From NCBI RefSeq assembly GCF_022179645.1, contig NZ_BPRA01000002.1:186001-250000 (forward strand): 64,000 nt of DNA, in the 5' to 3' direction. The notes beneath the pieces are model-generated. The model was not told the DNA's origin. It saw nothing but the letters and a program-made list of their open reading frames with translations, and did not search any database. The translations under genes were made by a program, and so were the position numbers. Shown here piece by piece: positions 51,590 through 61,782 of the stretch. The stretch's first letter is position 1. The number at the start of each line of letters is the position of its first letter. This stretch comes from Methylobacterium thuringiense (GTDB taxonomy: Bacteria; Pseudomonadota; Alphaproteobacteria; Rhizobiales; Beijerinckiaceae).

Positions 51590-52621
51590 GTGAGCCTGTG
51601 GACTGCCGAAGCCGACGGTGAGCCCCCGTTGCCCGATCTGTCGCGCGTGCCGACCTGGATCGTCACGGACGGCAAGGCCGGCGACGAGAACCAGTGCATC
51701 GGCATCGCCGAATGCCTGAGCCTGCCCTACGAGCTCAGGCGCATCACCTCCCGGCCGTTCGGCTGGACCGCCCCCTGGGGACCAATCGATCCGCGCGATG
51801 CGCCGGGTCGGCAGGGCGGCGCGCTGGCCGGGCCGCTGCCGGAGATCGTGATCTCATCCGGCCGCCGCGCCGTGCCCTACCTGCGCGCCCTGCGGCAGGC
51901 CTCGCGCAACCGCAGTTTCACGGCCTTCCTCAAGGACCCTCGAACCGGCCACGATTCGGCGGACTTCATCTGGGTGCCGGATTACGACGACCTGCGCGGA
52001 CCGAACGTCTTCACCACCCTGACCGCCCCGCATCAGGTCTCGCAGGCCCGGCTACAGGCGGCCCGAGCGTCCCCCGATCCGCGCCTCTCGGTCCTGCCGT
52101 GGCCCCGGATCGCGGTCCTGATCGGCGGCGACAGCCGGCACCTGAGCTATCGCCCCGCCGACATGAAGCGGCTGGTAGGCCATCTCGCCACCATCGCCGA
52201 TGGCGGCTCCTCGCTCATGCTCACCGTCTCGCGGCGTACACCGGAAGCGCTCCGCAAAGCCCTCGAGAGGCTGGTCGCCGACAAGGGCGGCTTCTTCTGG
52301 GACGGCGGCGGCGACAACCCCTATGTCGGCATGCTGGCCATCGCCGATCAGGTCGTCGTCACGTCGGATTCCGCGAACATGGTCGGCGAGGCGGCGAGCA
52401 CCGGCGTCCCACTTCTTCTGTTCGACCTGCCGAAGACCTACATCAGGCACAGACGGATGTTCGCCGGGCTCGCCATGGCGGGCGCGCTCAAGCCCTTCGT
52501 CGGCCGCCTGGAGGGCCTGCAATACGCGCCCATCGACGCGACGCCCGAGATCGCTCAGGCGATGGCCAGGGCTTTCGTCGAACACGGCAAGCGAATCGCG
52601 GCCGCGCCGAACCCGAACTAG
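51590..52621 (+). CDS. ELM1/mitochondrial-fission-like (GT-B fold) protein
   Basis: The 343-aa protein matches the ELM1 family: WIVTDGKAGDENQCIGIAE at the N-terminus, VISSGRRAVPYLR, IAVLIGGDSRHL and VTSDSANMVGEAASTG. Bacterial members occur widely in Alphaproteobacteria and are thought to be GT-B-fold proteins, perhaps glycosyltransferases; the plant homologue works in mitochondrial fission. Function is unknown here. GTG 51590 with GAGGG upstream is chosen. It lies 62 bp before trxB. Confidence 0.88.
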   Translation: MSLWTAEADGEPPLPDLSRVPTWIVTDGKAGDENQCIGIAECLSLPYELRRITSRPFGWTAPWGPIDPRDAPGRQGGALAGPLPEIVISSGRRAVPYLRALRQASRNRSFTAFLKDPRTGHDSADFIWVPDYDDLRGPNVFTTLTAPHQVSQARLQAARASPDPRLSVLPWPRIAVLIGGDSRHLSYRPADMKRLVGHLATIADGGSSLMLTVSRRTPEALRKALERLVADKGGFFWDGGGDNPYVGMLAIADQVVVTSDSANMVGEAASTGVPLLLFDLPKTYIRHRRMFAGLAMAGALKPFVGRLEGLQYAPIDATPEIAQAMARAFVEHGKRIAAAPNPN

Positions 52622-52683
52622 AGACGACACCCCGCGTCTGACCGGCCTGAAGGCCCGGGCGAGCGGACAAGGAGACGGATGAG

Positions 52684-53661
52684 ATGGCCCATACGCACGC
52701 GAAGCTCGTGATCATCGGCTCAGGTCCGGCCGGCTACACGGCTGCGATCTATGCGGCGCGCGCGCTGGTCGAGCCGCTGCTGATCTCGGGCTTCCAGCCC
52801 GGCGGGCAGCTCATGATCACGACGGATGTCGAAAACTATCCGGGCTTCGCCGACGTGATCCAGGGCCCCTGGCTGATGGAGCAGATGCGCCTCCAGGCCG
52901 AGCATGTCGGAACCAAGGTCGTCTCGGAATACATCACCGAGGTCGACCTGAAGACGCGGCCGTTCCGCCTGGTGGCCGATTCCGGCGAGACCTATTCCTG
53001 CGACGCGCTAATCATCTCAACCGGCGCCCAGGCGAAATGGCTCGGCATCCCGTCGGAGGCGAAGTTCCAGGGCTTCGGCGTCTCCGCTTGCGCGACCTGC
53101 GACGGCTTCTTCTTCCGGGGCAAGGAGGTCACGGTGGTCGGCGGCGGCAACACCGCAGTCGAGGAGGCGCTGTATCTCGCCAACGTCGCAAGCAAGGTCA
53201 CCGTCGTGCACCGCCGCGGCGAGTTCCGGGCCGAGCGCATCCTGCAGGAGCGCCTGTTCAAGCATCCGAACGTCGAGGTGATCTGGCATCACGCCGTCGA
53301 AGAGATCTGCGGCAAGACCGAGCCTGCGCCCTCCGTCACGCATCTGCGCCTGAAGGACGCCCGCACGGGTGCGATCCGCGAGCATGTCACCGAGGGCATC
53401 TTCGTCGCCATCGGCCATCAGCCGGCGACCAGGATTTTCGAGGGACAGCTGCCGATGCGCCACGGCGGCTACCTCAACGTGAAGTCCGGATCGACCGCGA
53501 CCGAGATCCCCGGCGTCTTCGCGGCGGGCGACGTGACGGACGACGTCTATCGTCAGGCGGTCACCGCGGCGGGCATGGGCTGCATGGCCGCGCTGGAGGC
53601 CGAAAAGTATCTCGCGGCCCTCGAAGTCGGGGAGAATCCAACCCAGGCCGCAGCCGAATAA
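52684..53661 (+). CDS. trxB: Thioredoxin-disulfide reductase
   Basis: TrxB (325 aa) reduces thioredoxin with NADPH. FAD motif IIGSGPAGYTAAIYAARA, the redox-active CATC (SACATCDGFFF, about residues 135-138), and the NADPH motif GGGNTAVEEALYLANVA are all present. The C-terminal FAD segment FAAGDVTDDVYRQ is intact. Followed by a LysR gene on the same strand. Confidence 0.97.
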   Translation: MAHTHAKLVIIGSGPAGYTAAIYAARALVEPLLISGFQPGGQLMITTDVENYPGFADVIQGPWLMEQMRLQAEHVGTKVVSEYITEVDLKTRPFRLVADSGETYSCDALIISTGAQAKWLGIPSEAKFQGFGVSACATCDGFFFRGKEVTVVGGGNTAVEEALYLANVASKVTVVHRRGEFRAERILQERLFKHPNVEVIWHHAVEEICGKTEPAPSVTHLRLKDARTGAIREHVTEGIFVAIGHQPATRIFEGQLPMRHGGYLNVKSGSTATEIPGVFAAGDVTDDVYRQAVTAAGMGCMAALEAEKYLAALEVGENPTQAAAE

Positions 53662-53921
53662 TCCCTGGTTGCAGGTCATCGATTGTTAAGATGTTGACAC
53701 GCGGCCTTTCGCAACCAATTCGCAAGCCTGTCAGCTTAACCTGTGCGATGTCGGTAGAAACCGGTAGCGCGGGATTCCGTCTGGCGACGGTGCGATCGAT
53801 CCATTCGGTTGTGCTCCGGTCGCGAGGGATCGAGGGCTAGGCGGAAGACGCCTGGGGTGAAAATTCGCCCGGCCAACGAGCCGGGTGGGCACACCCCGGT
53901 ATGCGTACGGGAGGCACGGCC

Positions 53922-54812
53922 GTGGACTGGGACAAGATCCGGATATTCCTCAACGTCGCGGAGGCCGGGAGCTTCACGCGGGCCGGCGACGACATCGGTC
54001 TGAGCCAGTCGGCGGTGAGCCGCCAGATCAGTGCGCTGGAGCGGGAGCTGAAAGCTCCGCTGTTCCATCGCCACGCCCGCGGCCTGATCCTCACCGAGCA
54101 GGGCGACCTGCTGTTCCGCGCCGCGCGCGACATGAAGCTGCGCCTGGAAAACACCCAGGCCCGCCTCGTCGAGACCAGCGAACGTCCATCGGGCGATCTC
54201 CGCGTCACCACGACGGTCGGGCTCGGCACCTCGTGGCTGGCCCAGCGGGTCTCGGAATTTCTCGACCTCTATCCGGAAGTCCGCATCGAGCTGATCCTGA
54301 CCAACGAGGAGCTCGATCTCGCCATGCGCGAGGCCGATATCGCGATCCGGATGCGGCGGCCCGCCCAACCGGACCTGATCCAGCGCCGCCTGTTCACGGT
54401 GCATTACCACGCCTTCGCCAGCGAGGATTACATCAAGCGCTTCGGCGAGCCGAAATCCCTCGACGACCTCGATGAGCACCGGCTGATCTCGTTCGGCGGC
54501 AACGAACCGTCCTACCTGCTCGCGACGCACTACCTCGCGAGCATCGGGCGCGACGGCCGCGAGCGGCGGCCGATCAGCTTCACCGTCAACAACGTCGCGG
54601 CTCTGCACGAGGCCATGCGAGCGGGTGCCGGCATCGGCATCCTGCCGGACTACGCCATCGACGGGAACCAGAGCCTGGTCCAGATCCTACGCGAGAGCGA
54701 GATGCCGAGCATGGAAAGCTATCTCGTCTATGCCGAGGAGATGCGCTCCGTCGCCCGCGTCCAAGCATTTCGCGATTTCCTCGTCACCAAGGCGCAGCGC
54801 TGGGCATATTGA
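53922..54812 (+). CDS. LysR-family transcriptional regulator
   Basis: A 296-aa LysR regulator. The winged helix-turn-helix is at residues ~5-60 (FLNVAEAGSFTRAGDDIGLS, then SAVSRQISALERELK), and the C-terminal effector domain follows (TTTVGLGTSWLAQRV). GTG 53922 is chosen because GGGAGG lies 7 nt upstream; an ATG at 53901 would add 7 residues. It is 260 bp after trxB; the neighbour suggests, but does not show, redox control. Confidence 0.92.
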   Translation: MDWDKIRIFLNVAEAGSFTRAGDDIGLSQSAVSRQISALERELKAPLFHRHARGLILTEQGDLLFRAARDMKLRLENTQARLVETSERPSGDLRVTTTVGLGTSWLAQRVSEFLDLYPEVRIELILTNEELDLAMREADIAIRMRRPAQPDLIQRRLFTVHYHAFASEDYIKRFGEPKSLDDLDEHRLISFGGNEPSYLLATHYLASIGRDGRERRPISFTVNNVAALHEAMRAGAGIGILPDYAIDGNQSLVQILRESEMPSMESYLVYAEEMRSVARVQAFRDFLVTKAQRWAY

Positions 54813-54877
54813 GACGCCGGATCATCGACAGGCCGGCCTCCGCGTGATCGTTTGATCGCGCTTTTGGGAGACCTTCG

Positions 54878-55156
54878 ATGCGATTCTCGTTCGTGCTTGC
54901 CGTTGGGTCCGCGGTTCTGATGTCGGGCTTGGCGGCCGCTTCGGCTCGGGCGGATGGCTGCGAGGAAGCCTGGTACCAGCGCAATCTGATCTACAAGCAG
55001 TCTGGCTACTGCTTCCGCACGCCCCGCGGCATCCGCGCCTTCGGCAATGCCGGCTGTTCCTACGACGCCGTGGAGGACGTGCCACTCTCGGCTCGCCAAC
55101 GTCAGACGGTAGCGGAATTGAAGAGCTACGAACGGTCGAACGGCTGTCCGCAATAA
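54878..55156 (+). CDS. Secreted YARHG-domain protein
   Basis: A 92-aa protein with a signal peptide ending ARA-DG near residue 26. The mature part matches the YARHG domain: CEEAWYQRNLIYKQSGYCF, RGIRAFGNAGC and a final ERSNGC. YARHG proteins are small extracellular or periplasmic proteins of unknown function. The cysteines likely form two disulphides. Confidence 0.85.
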   Translation: MRFSFVLAVGSAVLMSGLAAASARADGCEEAWYQRNLIYKQSGYCFRTPRGIRAFGNAGCSYDAVEDVPLSARQRQTVAELKSYERSNGCPQ

Positions 55157-55261
55157 GCCCTGCGACCTGCCGACGGGCCCCTTCCCCGGCTCACCCTCCC
55201 AATGCGCTCCAGGCGTCCCGGAAAGGGGGCGCTTCGACGGGCAGACTACCGCCGCGGCCCC

Positions 55262-56965
55262 TCAGGAATCCAGATCCCGCAGTGCCCGCCGTAGCACCTT
55301 GCCGACGTTCGTCTTCGGCAGGCTCTCGTGGAACACGATGCGGCGGGGCACCTTGTAGCCGGTGAGTTCCGAGCGGGCATGGGCCTTCAGCGCTTCCGGC
55401 GCGATGCCCTCACCTCTCGTCACCACATGGGCCACGACGACCTCGCCGTCATCGCAGCGTCCGCCGACCACCGCGCATTCGAGCACCGACGGGTGCTTGG
55501 CGAGCACGTCCTCGACCTCGTTCGGATAGACGTTGAAGCCCGAGACGAGGATCATGTCTTTCATCCGGTCGACGATGCGGATCGCTCCGCTCTCGGCCAT
55601 CGTCGCGATGTCGCCGGTGCGGAAGAAGCCGTCCTCAGTCATGGCGGCCTGGGTTTCCTCGGGCCGGTTCCAGTAGCCCGCCATCACTTGCGGCCCGCGC
55701 ACGCAGAGTTCGCCGGGCTCGCCATAAGGCACGTCCGCGCCGTCGACGTTCCGGATCGTGATGTCGGTGGATGAGACAGGGTAGCCGATCGTCCCCGACC
55801 ATTCGTCGAGGTCGACCCGATTGATCGTGGCGACGGGCGAGGTCTCCGAAAGGCCGTAGCCCTCGATCAGGACGCGCCCGGTCGCGGCCTTCCACTTGGC
55901 GGCGACGGCCGCCTGCACCGCCATGCCGCCAGCGATGTGGTAGCCGCCGCCCGTCGAAAAATCGACCGTGTTCAGTTTCGGGTGGTTCACGAGCAGGTTG
56001 TAGAGCGTGTTCACCCCTGAGAGATGGGTGAACCGGCTGGAGGCAAGCGTCTTCACGAAGCCATCGACGTCGCGCGGGTTCGCGATCAGCAGACAGCACC
56101 CGCCGATGTCGAGGAAGAAGAAGAAACAGGCCGTCAGCGCGAAGATATGGTAAAGTGGCAGTGCAGTGACCATCACGCGCTCCTGCCCGTCCTCGCCCGA
56201 GATCTCAAACCAAGTCCGGCACTGCGCGACGTTGGCGACGATGTTGCGATGGGTCAGCATCGCCGCCTTGGCGATCCCCGTCGTGCCACCCGTATATTGC
56301 AGGAAAGCGAGATCGCCGGGCTCCACCGGCACCCGGTGGCGCGGCAGCTTGCGGCCGGCGCGCAGGACGGTGTCGAAGCGCATCACGATCTGCGGCGGAA
56401 GCTGGAAGGGCGGCACGGCGCGCTTGATGTAGCGCGAGGCGATGTCGATGACCTTGCCCTTGAGGCCGAGGCAATCGCCCGGCCCGACCAGTACCACCCG
56501 CTCCAGCTTCGGCAGTTTCGGCAGTGCCTCGGCGACGGTGTGGGCGAAATTCTCGAGCACGAACAGGATACGCGCGCCAGAATCCTCGAGTTGCCCGATC
56601 AGTTCGCGCGGCGTGTAGAGCGGGTTGACGTTGACGGCCGTGCATCCTGCCGTGAGCACGCCGAGGAGGGCCGCCGGATAGGCGGCGACGTTCGGCATCA
56701 TCAGCGCCACGCGGTCGCCCTTCGCCATGCCCTGCGCGCCGAGCCAGGCGGAGACGCAGTCCGAGGCCGCACCGAGTTCGCGATAGCTGACGCTCTTGCC
56801 GAAGCTGATTAGGGCCGGACGGTCCGCATAGGCGACGATGCCGTGCTCGATCAGATCGACGAGGGTGCCGAGGCGGTCGACGTCGATCTCGGCTGGTACG
56901 CCGGGCGGATAGGCGGCCAGCCATGGGCGCGCACCGCTGCGATCGCCGGCCACTGGATCGGCCAT
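55262..56965 (-). CDS. fadD: Long-chain fatty acid-CoA ligase
   Basis: A 567-aa ANL-superfamily adenylating enzyme. The P-loop-like motif LQYTGGTTGIAKAAML is at about residue 225, GYGLSETSPV near 370, and FFRTGDIATM and the hinge region follow. The C-terminal lysine region (PKTNVGKVLRRALRDL) carries the catalytic Lys. Length and motifs fit FadD acyl-CoA synthetases; chain-length preference is not readable. It converges with the YARHG gene and follows a membrane-protein gene upstream. Confidence 0.9.
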   Translation of the reverse strand: MADPVAGDRSGARPWLAAYPPGVPAEIDVDRLGTLVDLIEHGIVAYADRPALISFGKSVSYRELGAASDCVSAWLGAQGMAKGDRVALMMPNVAAYPAALLGVLTAGCTAVNVNPLYTPRELIGQLEDSGARILFVLENFAHTVAEALPKLPKLERVVLVGPGDCLGLKGKVIDIASRYIKRAVPPFQLPPQIVMRFDTVLRAGRKLPRHRVPVEPGDLAFLQYTGGTTGIAKAAMLTHRNIVANVAQCRTWFEISGEDGQERVMVTALPLYHIFALTACFFFFLDIGGCCLLIANPRDVDGFVKTLASSRFTHLSGVNTLYNLLVNHPKLNTVDFSTGGGYHIAGGMAVQAAVAAKWKAATGRVLIEGYGLSETSPVATINRVDLDEWSGTIGYPVSSTDITIRNVDGADVPYGEPGELCVRGPQVMAGYWNRPEETQAAMTEDGFFRTGDIATMAESGAIRIVDRMKDMILVSGFNVYPNEVEDVLAKHPSVLECAVVGGRCDDGEVVVAHVVTRGEGIAPEALKAHARSELTGYKVPRRIVFHESLPKTNVGKVLRRALRDLDS

Positions 56966-57039
56966 GGTGTTCTCCCTGCGTCGAGCCTTCTGCTGCGGCT
57001 CGTACGGCTACTTGGCTTAGCGGGATCGACCGGGGCCGA

Positions 57040-57741
57040 TCAACCCGCGGCCGTTGCGGACCGGTCCGCTCGCAGGGCGGAGATCAGCACATGGGGCAGG
57101 AAGGCGACGACGAGGCAGGCCGCGACGAGCACCGTGTCGGCAGTGTCGAGCGGTCGGCGCGGCCAGGGGCCGAGCCCGATGGTGCGCGCGAAGCCGAGCA
57201 CGGCGAGCGCGTACCAGAGCGCGAGAAACCGAAAAAACAGGCTACCGAGGCTTCGCCCGAAACGGCGCATCCGGGATGACCGTTCGCGCGCGGGCTGCCC
57301 GGCGATGACCACGCCGAGACCCATGGCGGACCCGAGCGCGGAGGCTGCAACCGCCGCGCCGAGCCCGTAGGCCGCCGTCATCGGCACCTGATTCAGGAAG
57401 GCCATGCCTCCGGTCATGAAGCCGCCGCGCAGGACAAGCCCGCCGAAGGTCGGGTGCAGGCTCAAGGCCAGCACGAGGCCGAGGCCGACCAGGGCGCCGA
57501 CGGCACGGCGCAGGGTTGCCGACGGACCCGGTGCGATCGCAACGGCGACCACCCGCACCAGCGCGTAGACGATGGCGAAGGCGAAGAGCGGGTAGTGGTC
57601 GAGGAAGAACCCGTAGAAGCGGGTCCCGACCTCGGCCGGAACATGGGTGCTCTGATCGAATCCGGTGATGAAGGCGGCGATCAGCGCGGCGAGTGCGGCG
57701 GCGAGGGGCGCCGCCGCGACGAGGATCGCCGAGGTGCTCAC
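57040..57741 (-). CDS. Membrane protein, unknown function
   Basis: A 233-aa protein with about five hydrophobic segments (e.g. [47 protein letters not shown]). No family recognised. Start GTG 57741 overlaps the pepA stop by 4 bp (GTGA), so it is co-translated with pepA. It is followed by the fadD-like gene on the same strand. Confidence 0.75.
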   Translation of the reverse strand: MSTSAILVAAAPLAAALAALIAAFITGFDQSTHVPAEVGTRFYGFFLDHYPLFAFAIVYALVRVVAVAIAPGPSATLRRAVGALVGLGLVLALSLHPTFGGLVLRGGFMTGGMAFLNQVPMTAAYGLGAAVAASALGSAMGLGVVIAGQPARERSSRMRRFGRSLGSLFFRFLALWYALAVLGFARTIGLGPWPRRPLDTADTVLVAACLVVAFLPHVLISALRADRSATAAG

Positions 57742-59234
57742 GCCTCGTATTTGTCGCGCACGAGCCGGTCGAGCAAACGCACGCCCCAGCCGGCACCCCA
57801 GCTGCGGTTGATCTCGCTGGCGGTCGAACTCATGCCGACGCCGGCGATGTCGAGATGCGCCCACGGCGTCTCGCCGACATAGCGCTTGATGAAGGCCGCC
57901 GCGGTGGCTGCGCCGCCATGGCGTCCGCCGGTGTTCTTCATGTCGGCGAACTTCGAGTCGATCGCCTTATCGAAGGCCGGGATCAGCGGCATCCGCCACA
58001 CCTTCTCGCCGGCTGTCTCGCCGGCTGCCGTGATTGCGGTGGCGAGGTCGTCGTCGTTCGAGAACAGCCCGGCGATCTCCTGGCCGAGCGCCACGATGAT
58101 CGCGCCGGTGAGCGTGGCGAGGTCAATGATCGCCTTCGGCTTGTAGGCCTGGTTCACGTGATAGATCACGTCGGCCAGCACGAGGCGGCCTTCGGCGTCG
58201 GTGTTGATGATCTCGATGGTCTGGCCCGACATCGAGGTGACGATGTCGGAAGGGCGGTAGGAATTGCCGTCGGGCATGTTCTCGACGATGCCGATGGCGC
58301 CGATGACGTTGGCCTTGGCGCCGCGCGAGGCGAGCGCGTGCATGGTGCCGACGACGGCGGCCGAGCCGCCCATGTCGCCCTTCATGTCCTCCATGCCGCC
58401 GGCCGACTTGATCGACACGCCGCCGGAATCGAACACCACGCCCTTGCCGACCAGCGCCAGCGGCGGCTCCGACTTATCGTCGGCGCCGTTCCAGCGCATC
58501 ACGGCGATGCGCGGCTCGCGGCCCGAACCTTGCGCCACGGCCAGCAGCGCGCCCATGCCGAGCTCGCGCATCTTCGCCACGTCGAGGATCTCGACCTCGA
58601 CGCCGAGCTTGGTCAGCTCGGAGGCCCGGCGGGCGTACTCCTCCGGGAAGAGGACGTTCGGCGGCTCGTTGATGAGGTTGCGGGCGAGGATCACGCCCTC
58701 GGCGACCGAACGCGCGCCCTCGGCGGCTTTCTCGGCGGCGGCCGGATCGGCGCTGAGCACGGTGAGCTGCGTGGTGCGGTCGTCCTCTGCCTCGGGCTTC
58801 TTCTTAGTCTTGTAGCGGTCGAAGCTGTAGCTGCGCAGGCGTGCGCCGAGGGTGAAGTCGGCGATGTCCTGGGCCGAGGCCTCGCTGCCCGGCCAGTCGA
58901 TGGCGACGCGGGCGGTGCGGCCTGAAACCTTGCCGGCGGTGAAGCCGCCGAGCGTGACGTAGTCGATCTTGGCGCGGTCCTTCTCGGAGCCGAGCCCGAT
59001 GACGACGAGGCGGTCGGCCTCGACGCCCGCGGGCGCCGGTAGCGTCAGGGCGCTCTGCGATTTGCCCTTGAAGCGTTCGCTGGCGGCGGCCCGCGCCACG
59101 AGGTCAGCGCCCGCCTTGCCGATGGCCTCGGATGCGGCCGACGAGAGCGCGAGGTCGTCCCCGACGAACACGACGAGATCGCCGGTGCCCGTCGAGGACA
59201 GCGGCTGAAAGGCGATTCCGATACCATCCGCCAT
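57738..59234 (-). CDS. pepA: Leucyl aminopeptidase (M17, cytosol aminopeptidase)
   Basis: A 498-aa M17 metallopeptidase cleaving N-terminal residues from peptides. The C-terminal catalytic domain has the signature NTDAEGRL at about residues 348-355, metal ligands in [14 protein letters not shown], and the later [18 protein letters not shown]-terminal macro-like domain present. ATG 59234 was chosen; the frame stays open far upstream across lptF, which is not credible. Confidence 0.95.
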   Translation of the reverse strand: MADGIGIAFQPLSSTGTGDLVVFVGDDLALSSAASEAIGKAGADLVARAAASERFKGKSQSALTLPAPAGVEADRLVVIGLGSEKDRAKIDYVTLGGFTAGKVSGRTARVAIDWPGSEASAQDIADFTLGARLRSYSFDRYKTKKKPEAEDDRTTQLTVLSADPAAAEKAAEGARSVAEGVILARNLINEPPNVLFPEEYARRASELTKLGVEVEILDVAKMRELGMGALLAVAQGSGREPRIAVMRWNGADDKSEPPLALVGKGVVFDSGGVSIKSAGGMEDMKGDMGGSAAVVGTMHALASRGAKANVIGAIGIVENMPDGNSYRPSDIVTSMSGQTIEIINTDAEGRLVLADVIYHVNQAYKPKAIIDLATLTGAIIVALGQEIAGLFSNDDDLATAITAAGETAGEKVWRMPLIPAFDKAIDSKFADMKNTGGRHGGAATAAAFIKRYVGETPWAHLDIAGVGMSSTASEINRSWGAGWGVRLLDRLVRDKYEA

Positions 59235-59459
59235 GCTGAAGCTTTCCAACCCTCTTGCAACCGCGGCGTCATACGACCGCGACGTCCTGCGCCCGATCTC
59301 GGGGCGGCGCCCACGGCCCTGTGTACCCTCTGAGGCGCAGAACGCAACGCGATGGACAGGCGCCGTGAAACGGCCCAACTCGGGGTGTCTGAGCCGAGGG
59401 TTCCGGGTCGGCTCGGCACGCGGGATACCCATGACGGGAGCGGCTGGGCGCGACGGGCG

Positions 59460-60629
59460 ATGACGCAGATCGAGCGTTACATATTCAGGATCGCGCTGGG
59501 GGCGTTCCTCGCCTGCCTGATCGGGCTGACCGGCACGATCTGGGTGACGCAGGCGTTGCGCGAGCTCGACCTCGTCACGGCCAAAGGCCAGACGCTCCTC
59601 GTCTTCCTGTTCATCACCGGATTGTCGCTGCCGACGCTGATCACGGTGATCGCCCCGGTAGCCCTGTTCATCGCCGTGATCTACGCCCTGAACAAGCTGA
59701 ACGGCGATTCCGAGCTCATCGTGATGTCGGCCGCCGGCATGGCGCCGCGCCGCATCCTCAAGCCGTTCTTCACCCTGGCGCTGGCGATCAGCCTGATGGT
59801 GGCCTTCCTCACCATCCAGGTGATGCCGTCCTCCTTCCAGGAATTGCGCGACGTGCTCACCCGCGTGCGCGGCGATTTCGTCGCCAACGTCGTCAAGGAG
59901 GGCCAGTTCACCCAGCTTGACAGCGGCATCACCTTCCATTTCCGCGAGCGTGGGCGGGACGGCTCGCTCAACGGCCTGTTCATCCAGGACAAGCGCGAAG
60001 CCGGAAAGACGGTGGTGTATCTCGCCGAGAAGGGCGTGGTGACGGACTACGATGGCGCGACCTACCTCACCCTGGAGAAGGGCAGCGTCCACCGCCAGCA
60101 GAAGGATTCGCGCGATTCCTCGATCGTGACCTTCGAGCGCTATGCGGTCGACCTCGCCGCCTTCACGCCGCCGGACAGCGACACGATCTACAAGCCGCGC
60201 GAGCGCTCAACGACGCAGCTGCTCTTCCCCGACCGCAACGAGGGCTATTTCAAGCTCCAGAAGGGCCGCTTCCGGGCCGAGCTGCACGACCGGCTATCGG
60301 CCTGGCTCTACCCGATGGCGCTCGCCTTCATCGCCTTCGCCGCACTCGGTGATCCGCGCACCACGCGTCAGGGCCGTGGGCTTGCCGTGGCCGGTGCGGT
60401 GGTCGGCGTCGTCGCGCTGCGGATCGCGGGCTTCGCGGCGTCGAGCGCGGCGGTGCGCAGCCAGGGGGCCGTGGTGGCGATCTACGCCGTGCCGCTGATC
60501 GCCATCGGCCTGTCCAGCCTGCTGATCTTCTACGGTGCGCAGGTGCGGGGCTTCAATGCAGGCCTCGGCCGGTTCGTGAAGGCCCGGCTCGCCGGTCTCC
60601 TGCGCCGGCAGCGCCTCGGGACGGGCTGA
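59460..60629 (+). CDS. lptF: LPS export ABC transporter permease LptF
   Basis: LptF (389 aa) is one of two inner-membrane permeases that extract lipopolysaccharide with LptB. YjgP/YjgQ-family features: N-terminal helices ([21 protein letters not shown] split by short loops), a periplasmic jellyroll domain in the middle, and a further helical block at the C-terminus. It is followed 7 bp later by lptG. A longer upstream frame was rejected. Confidence 0.93.
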   Translation: MTQIERYIFRIALGAFLACLIGLTGTIWVTQALRELDLVTAKGQTLLVFLFITGLSLPTLITVIAPVALFIAVIYALNKLNGDSELIVMSAAGMAPRRILKPFFTLALAISLMVAFLTIQVMPSSFQELRDVLTRVRGDFVANVVKEGQFTQLDSGITFHFRERGRDGSLNGLFIQDKREAGKTVVYLAEKGVVTDYDGATYLTLEKGSVHRQQKDSRDSSIVTFERYAVDLAAFTPPDSDTIYKPRERSTTQLLFPDRNEGYFKLQKGRFRAELHDRLSAWLYPMALAFIAFAALGDPRTTRQGRGLAVAGAVVGVVALRIAGFAASSAAVRSQGAVVAIYAVPLIAIGLSSLLIFYGAQVRGFNAGLGRFVKARLAGLLRRQRLGTG

Positions 60630-60636
60630 TGCGACC

Positions 60637-61725
60637 GTGCTGATCGGACCGACCCTCGGACGCTACTTCGCGATGCGCTTCCTGCGCACGATCCTCGGTG
60701 TGTTCGTCACCGTGTTCGCGCTGGTCTACACTCTCGACTTCGTCGAGCTGCTGCGACGCGCCGGCGATACCGAGGGCGCCTCCCCCGGGCTGATGGCGCA
60801 GCTCTCGCTCTACCGCACTCCGGCGGTGGCCGAGGGCGTGCTGCCCTTCGCCATCCTGTTCGGCTCGATGGCCTCGCTGCTGCAGCTCTCGCGCAAGCTC
60901 GAACTCGTGGTGGCGCGCGCCGCCGGGATCTCCGCCTGGCAGTTCCTGCAGCCGGGCCTGTTCGTGGCACTCGGCATCGGTGCCGTCTCGATCGGGATCT
61001 ACAATCCGCTCTCAGCGATGATGAAGCAGCGCTCCACCGAGATCGAGGCGAAGATCTTCGCCAAGTCGACCAAGGCGGGATCGGGCAAGGACCTCTGGCT
61101 GCGCCAGCGCGGGCTGGACGGCGAGGCCATCATCCGGGCCGAGACGGCGATCGAGGGCACGACGACGCTGGCCGGCGTCACCGTCTTCACCTTCAGCCAT
61201 TCCGGCGACTTCCAATCCCAGATCGTCGCGGCGCGAGCGATTCTGCACGATGGCTACTGGGAGCTGCAGGACACCCGGATTCACGTGAAGGACGAGCCGC
61301 CCGAGAGCTTCGACACCTACCTGATCGCCTCGAATCTCGACCCGGGGCAGGTCCGGCAGCGCTTCACCCCCCCGGAATCTGTGCCCTTCTGGCAACTGCA
61401 GGAAACCATCGCACGCACCGAACGGGCTGGTTTGGACGCCACGCGGTACCGTCTGCAATACGATGTGCTGACCGCCCGGCCGCTCCTGTTTCTGGCCATG
61501 GTGCTAGTTGCGGCAACGGTTTCCTTAAGGTTCTTCCGCTTTGGTGGGGTTGGAAAACTCGTCCTCGGCGGGGTGGCCGCGGGCTTCCTCCTGTACGTCG
61601 TGCGACAGGTGATGGAGGGGTTGGGAGCCTCGGGTTTGATCGCCGCGCCAGTGGCGGCGTGGTTCCCGGCCGTGGTAGGGAGTTTGCTCGGTACGCTCAC
61701 GCTTCTCTACCAGGAAGACGGCTAA
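60637..61725 (+). CDS. lptG: LPS export ABC transporter permease LptG
   Basis: LptG (362 aa) pairs with LptF in the LptB2FG extractor. N-terminal helices include LGVFVTVFALVYTLDFVELL, the periplasmic domain is central, and the C-terminus has three further helices (FLAMVLVAATVSLRFF and later). Start is GTG 60637. It lies directly downstream of lptF and 57 bp before lptD. Confidence 0.93.
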   Translation: MLIGPTLGRYFAMRFLRTILGVFVTVFALVYTLDFVELLRRAGDTEGASPGLMAQLSLYRTPAVAEGVLPFAILFGSMASLLQLSRKLELVVARAAGISAWQFLQPGLFVALGIGAVSIGIYNPLSAMMKQRSTEIEAKIFAKSTKAGSGKDLWLRQRGLDGEAIIRAETAIEGTTTLAGVTVFTFSHSGDFQSQIVAARAILHDGYWELQDTRIHVKDEPPESFDTYLIASNLDPGQVRQRFTPPESVPFWQLQETIARTERAGLDATRYRLQYDVLTARPLLFLAMVLVAATVSLRFFRFGGVGKLVLGGVAAGFLLYVVRQVMEGLGASGLIAAPVAAWFPAVVGSLLGTLTLLYQEDG

Positions 61726-61782
61726 GACCCGTCCTCCGGAAAGAGGCGATGAGGCGACCCGGGAAAAGGTTTTGGAGACCCG

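Noticed and set aside
53662-53921. Possible promoter TTGACA at 53694 before the LysR gene
   Set aside because: No acceptable -10 hexamer lies 16-18 bp downstream, so I did not annotate it.
57738-60092. N-terminal extension of pepA by ~285 codons across lptF
   Set aside because: The pepA domain begins at ATG 59234; the extension lies antisense to lptF and has no family match.
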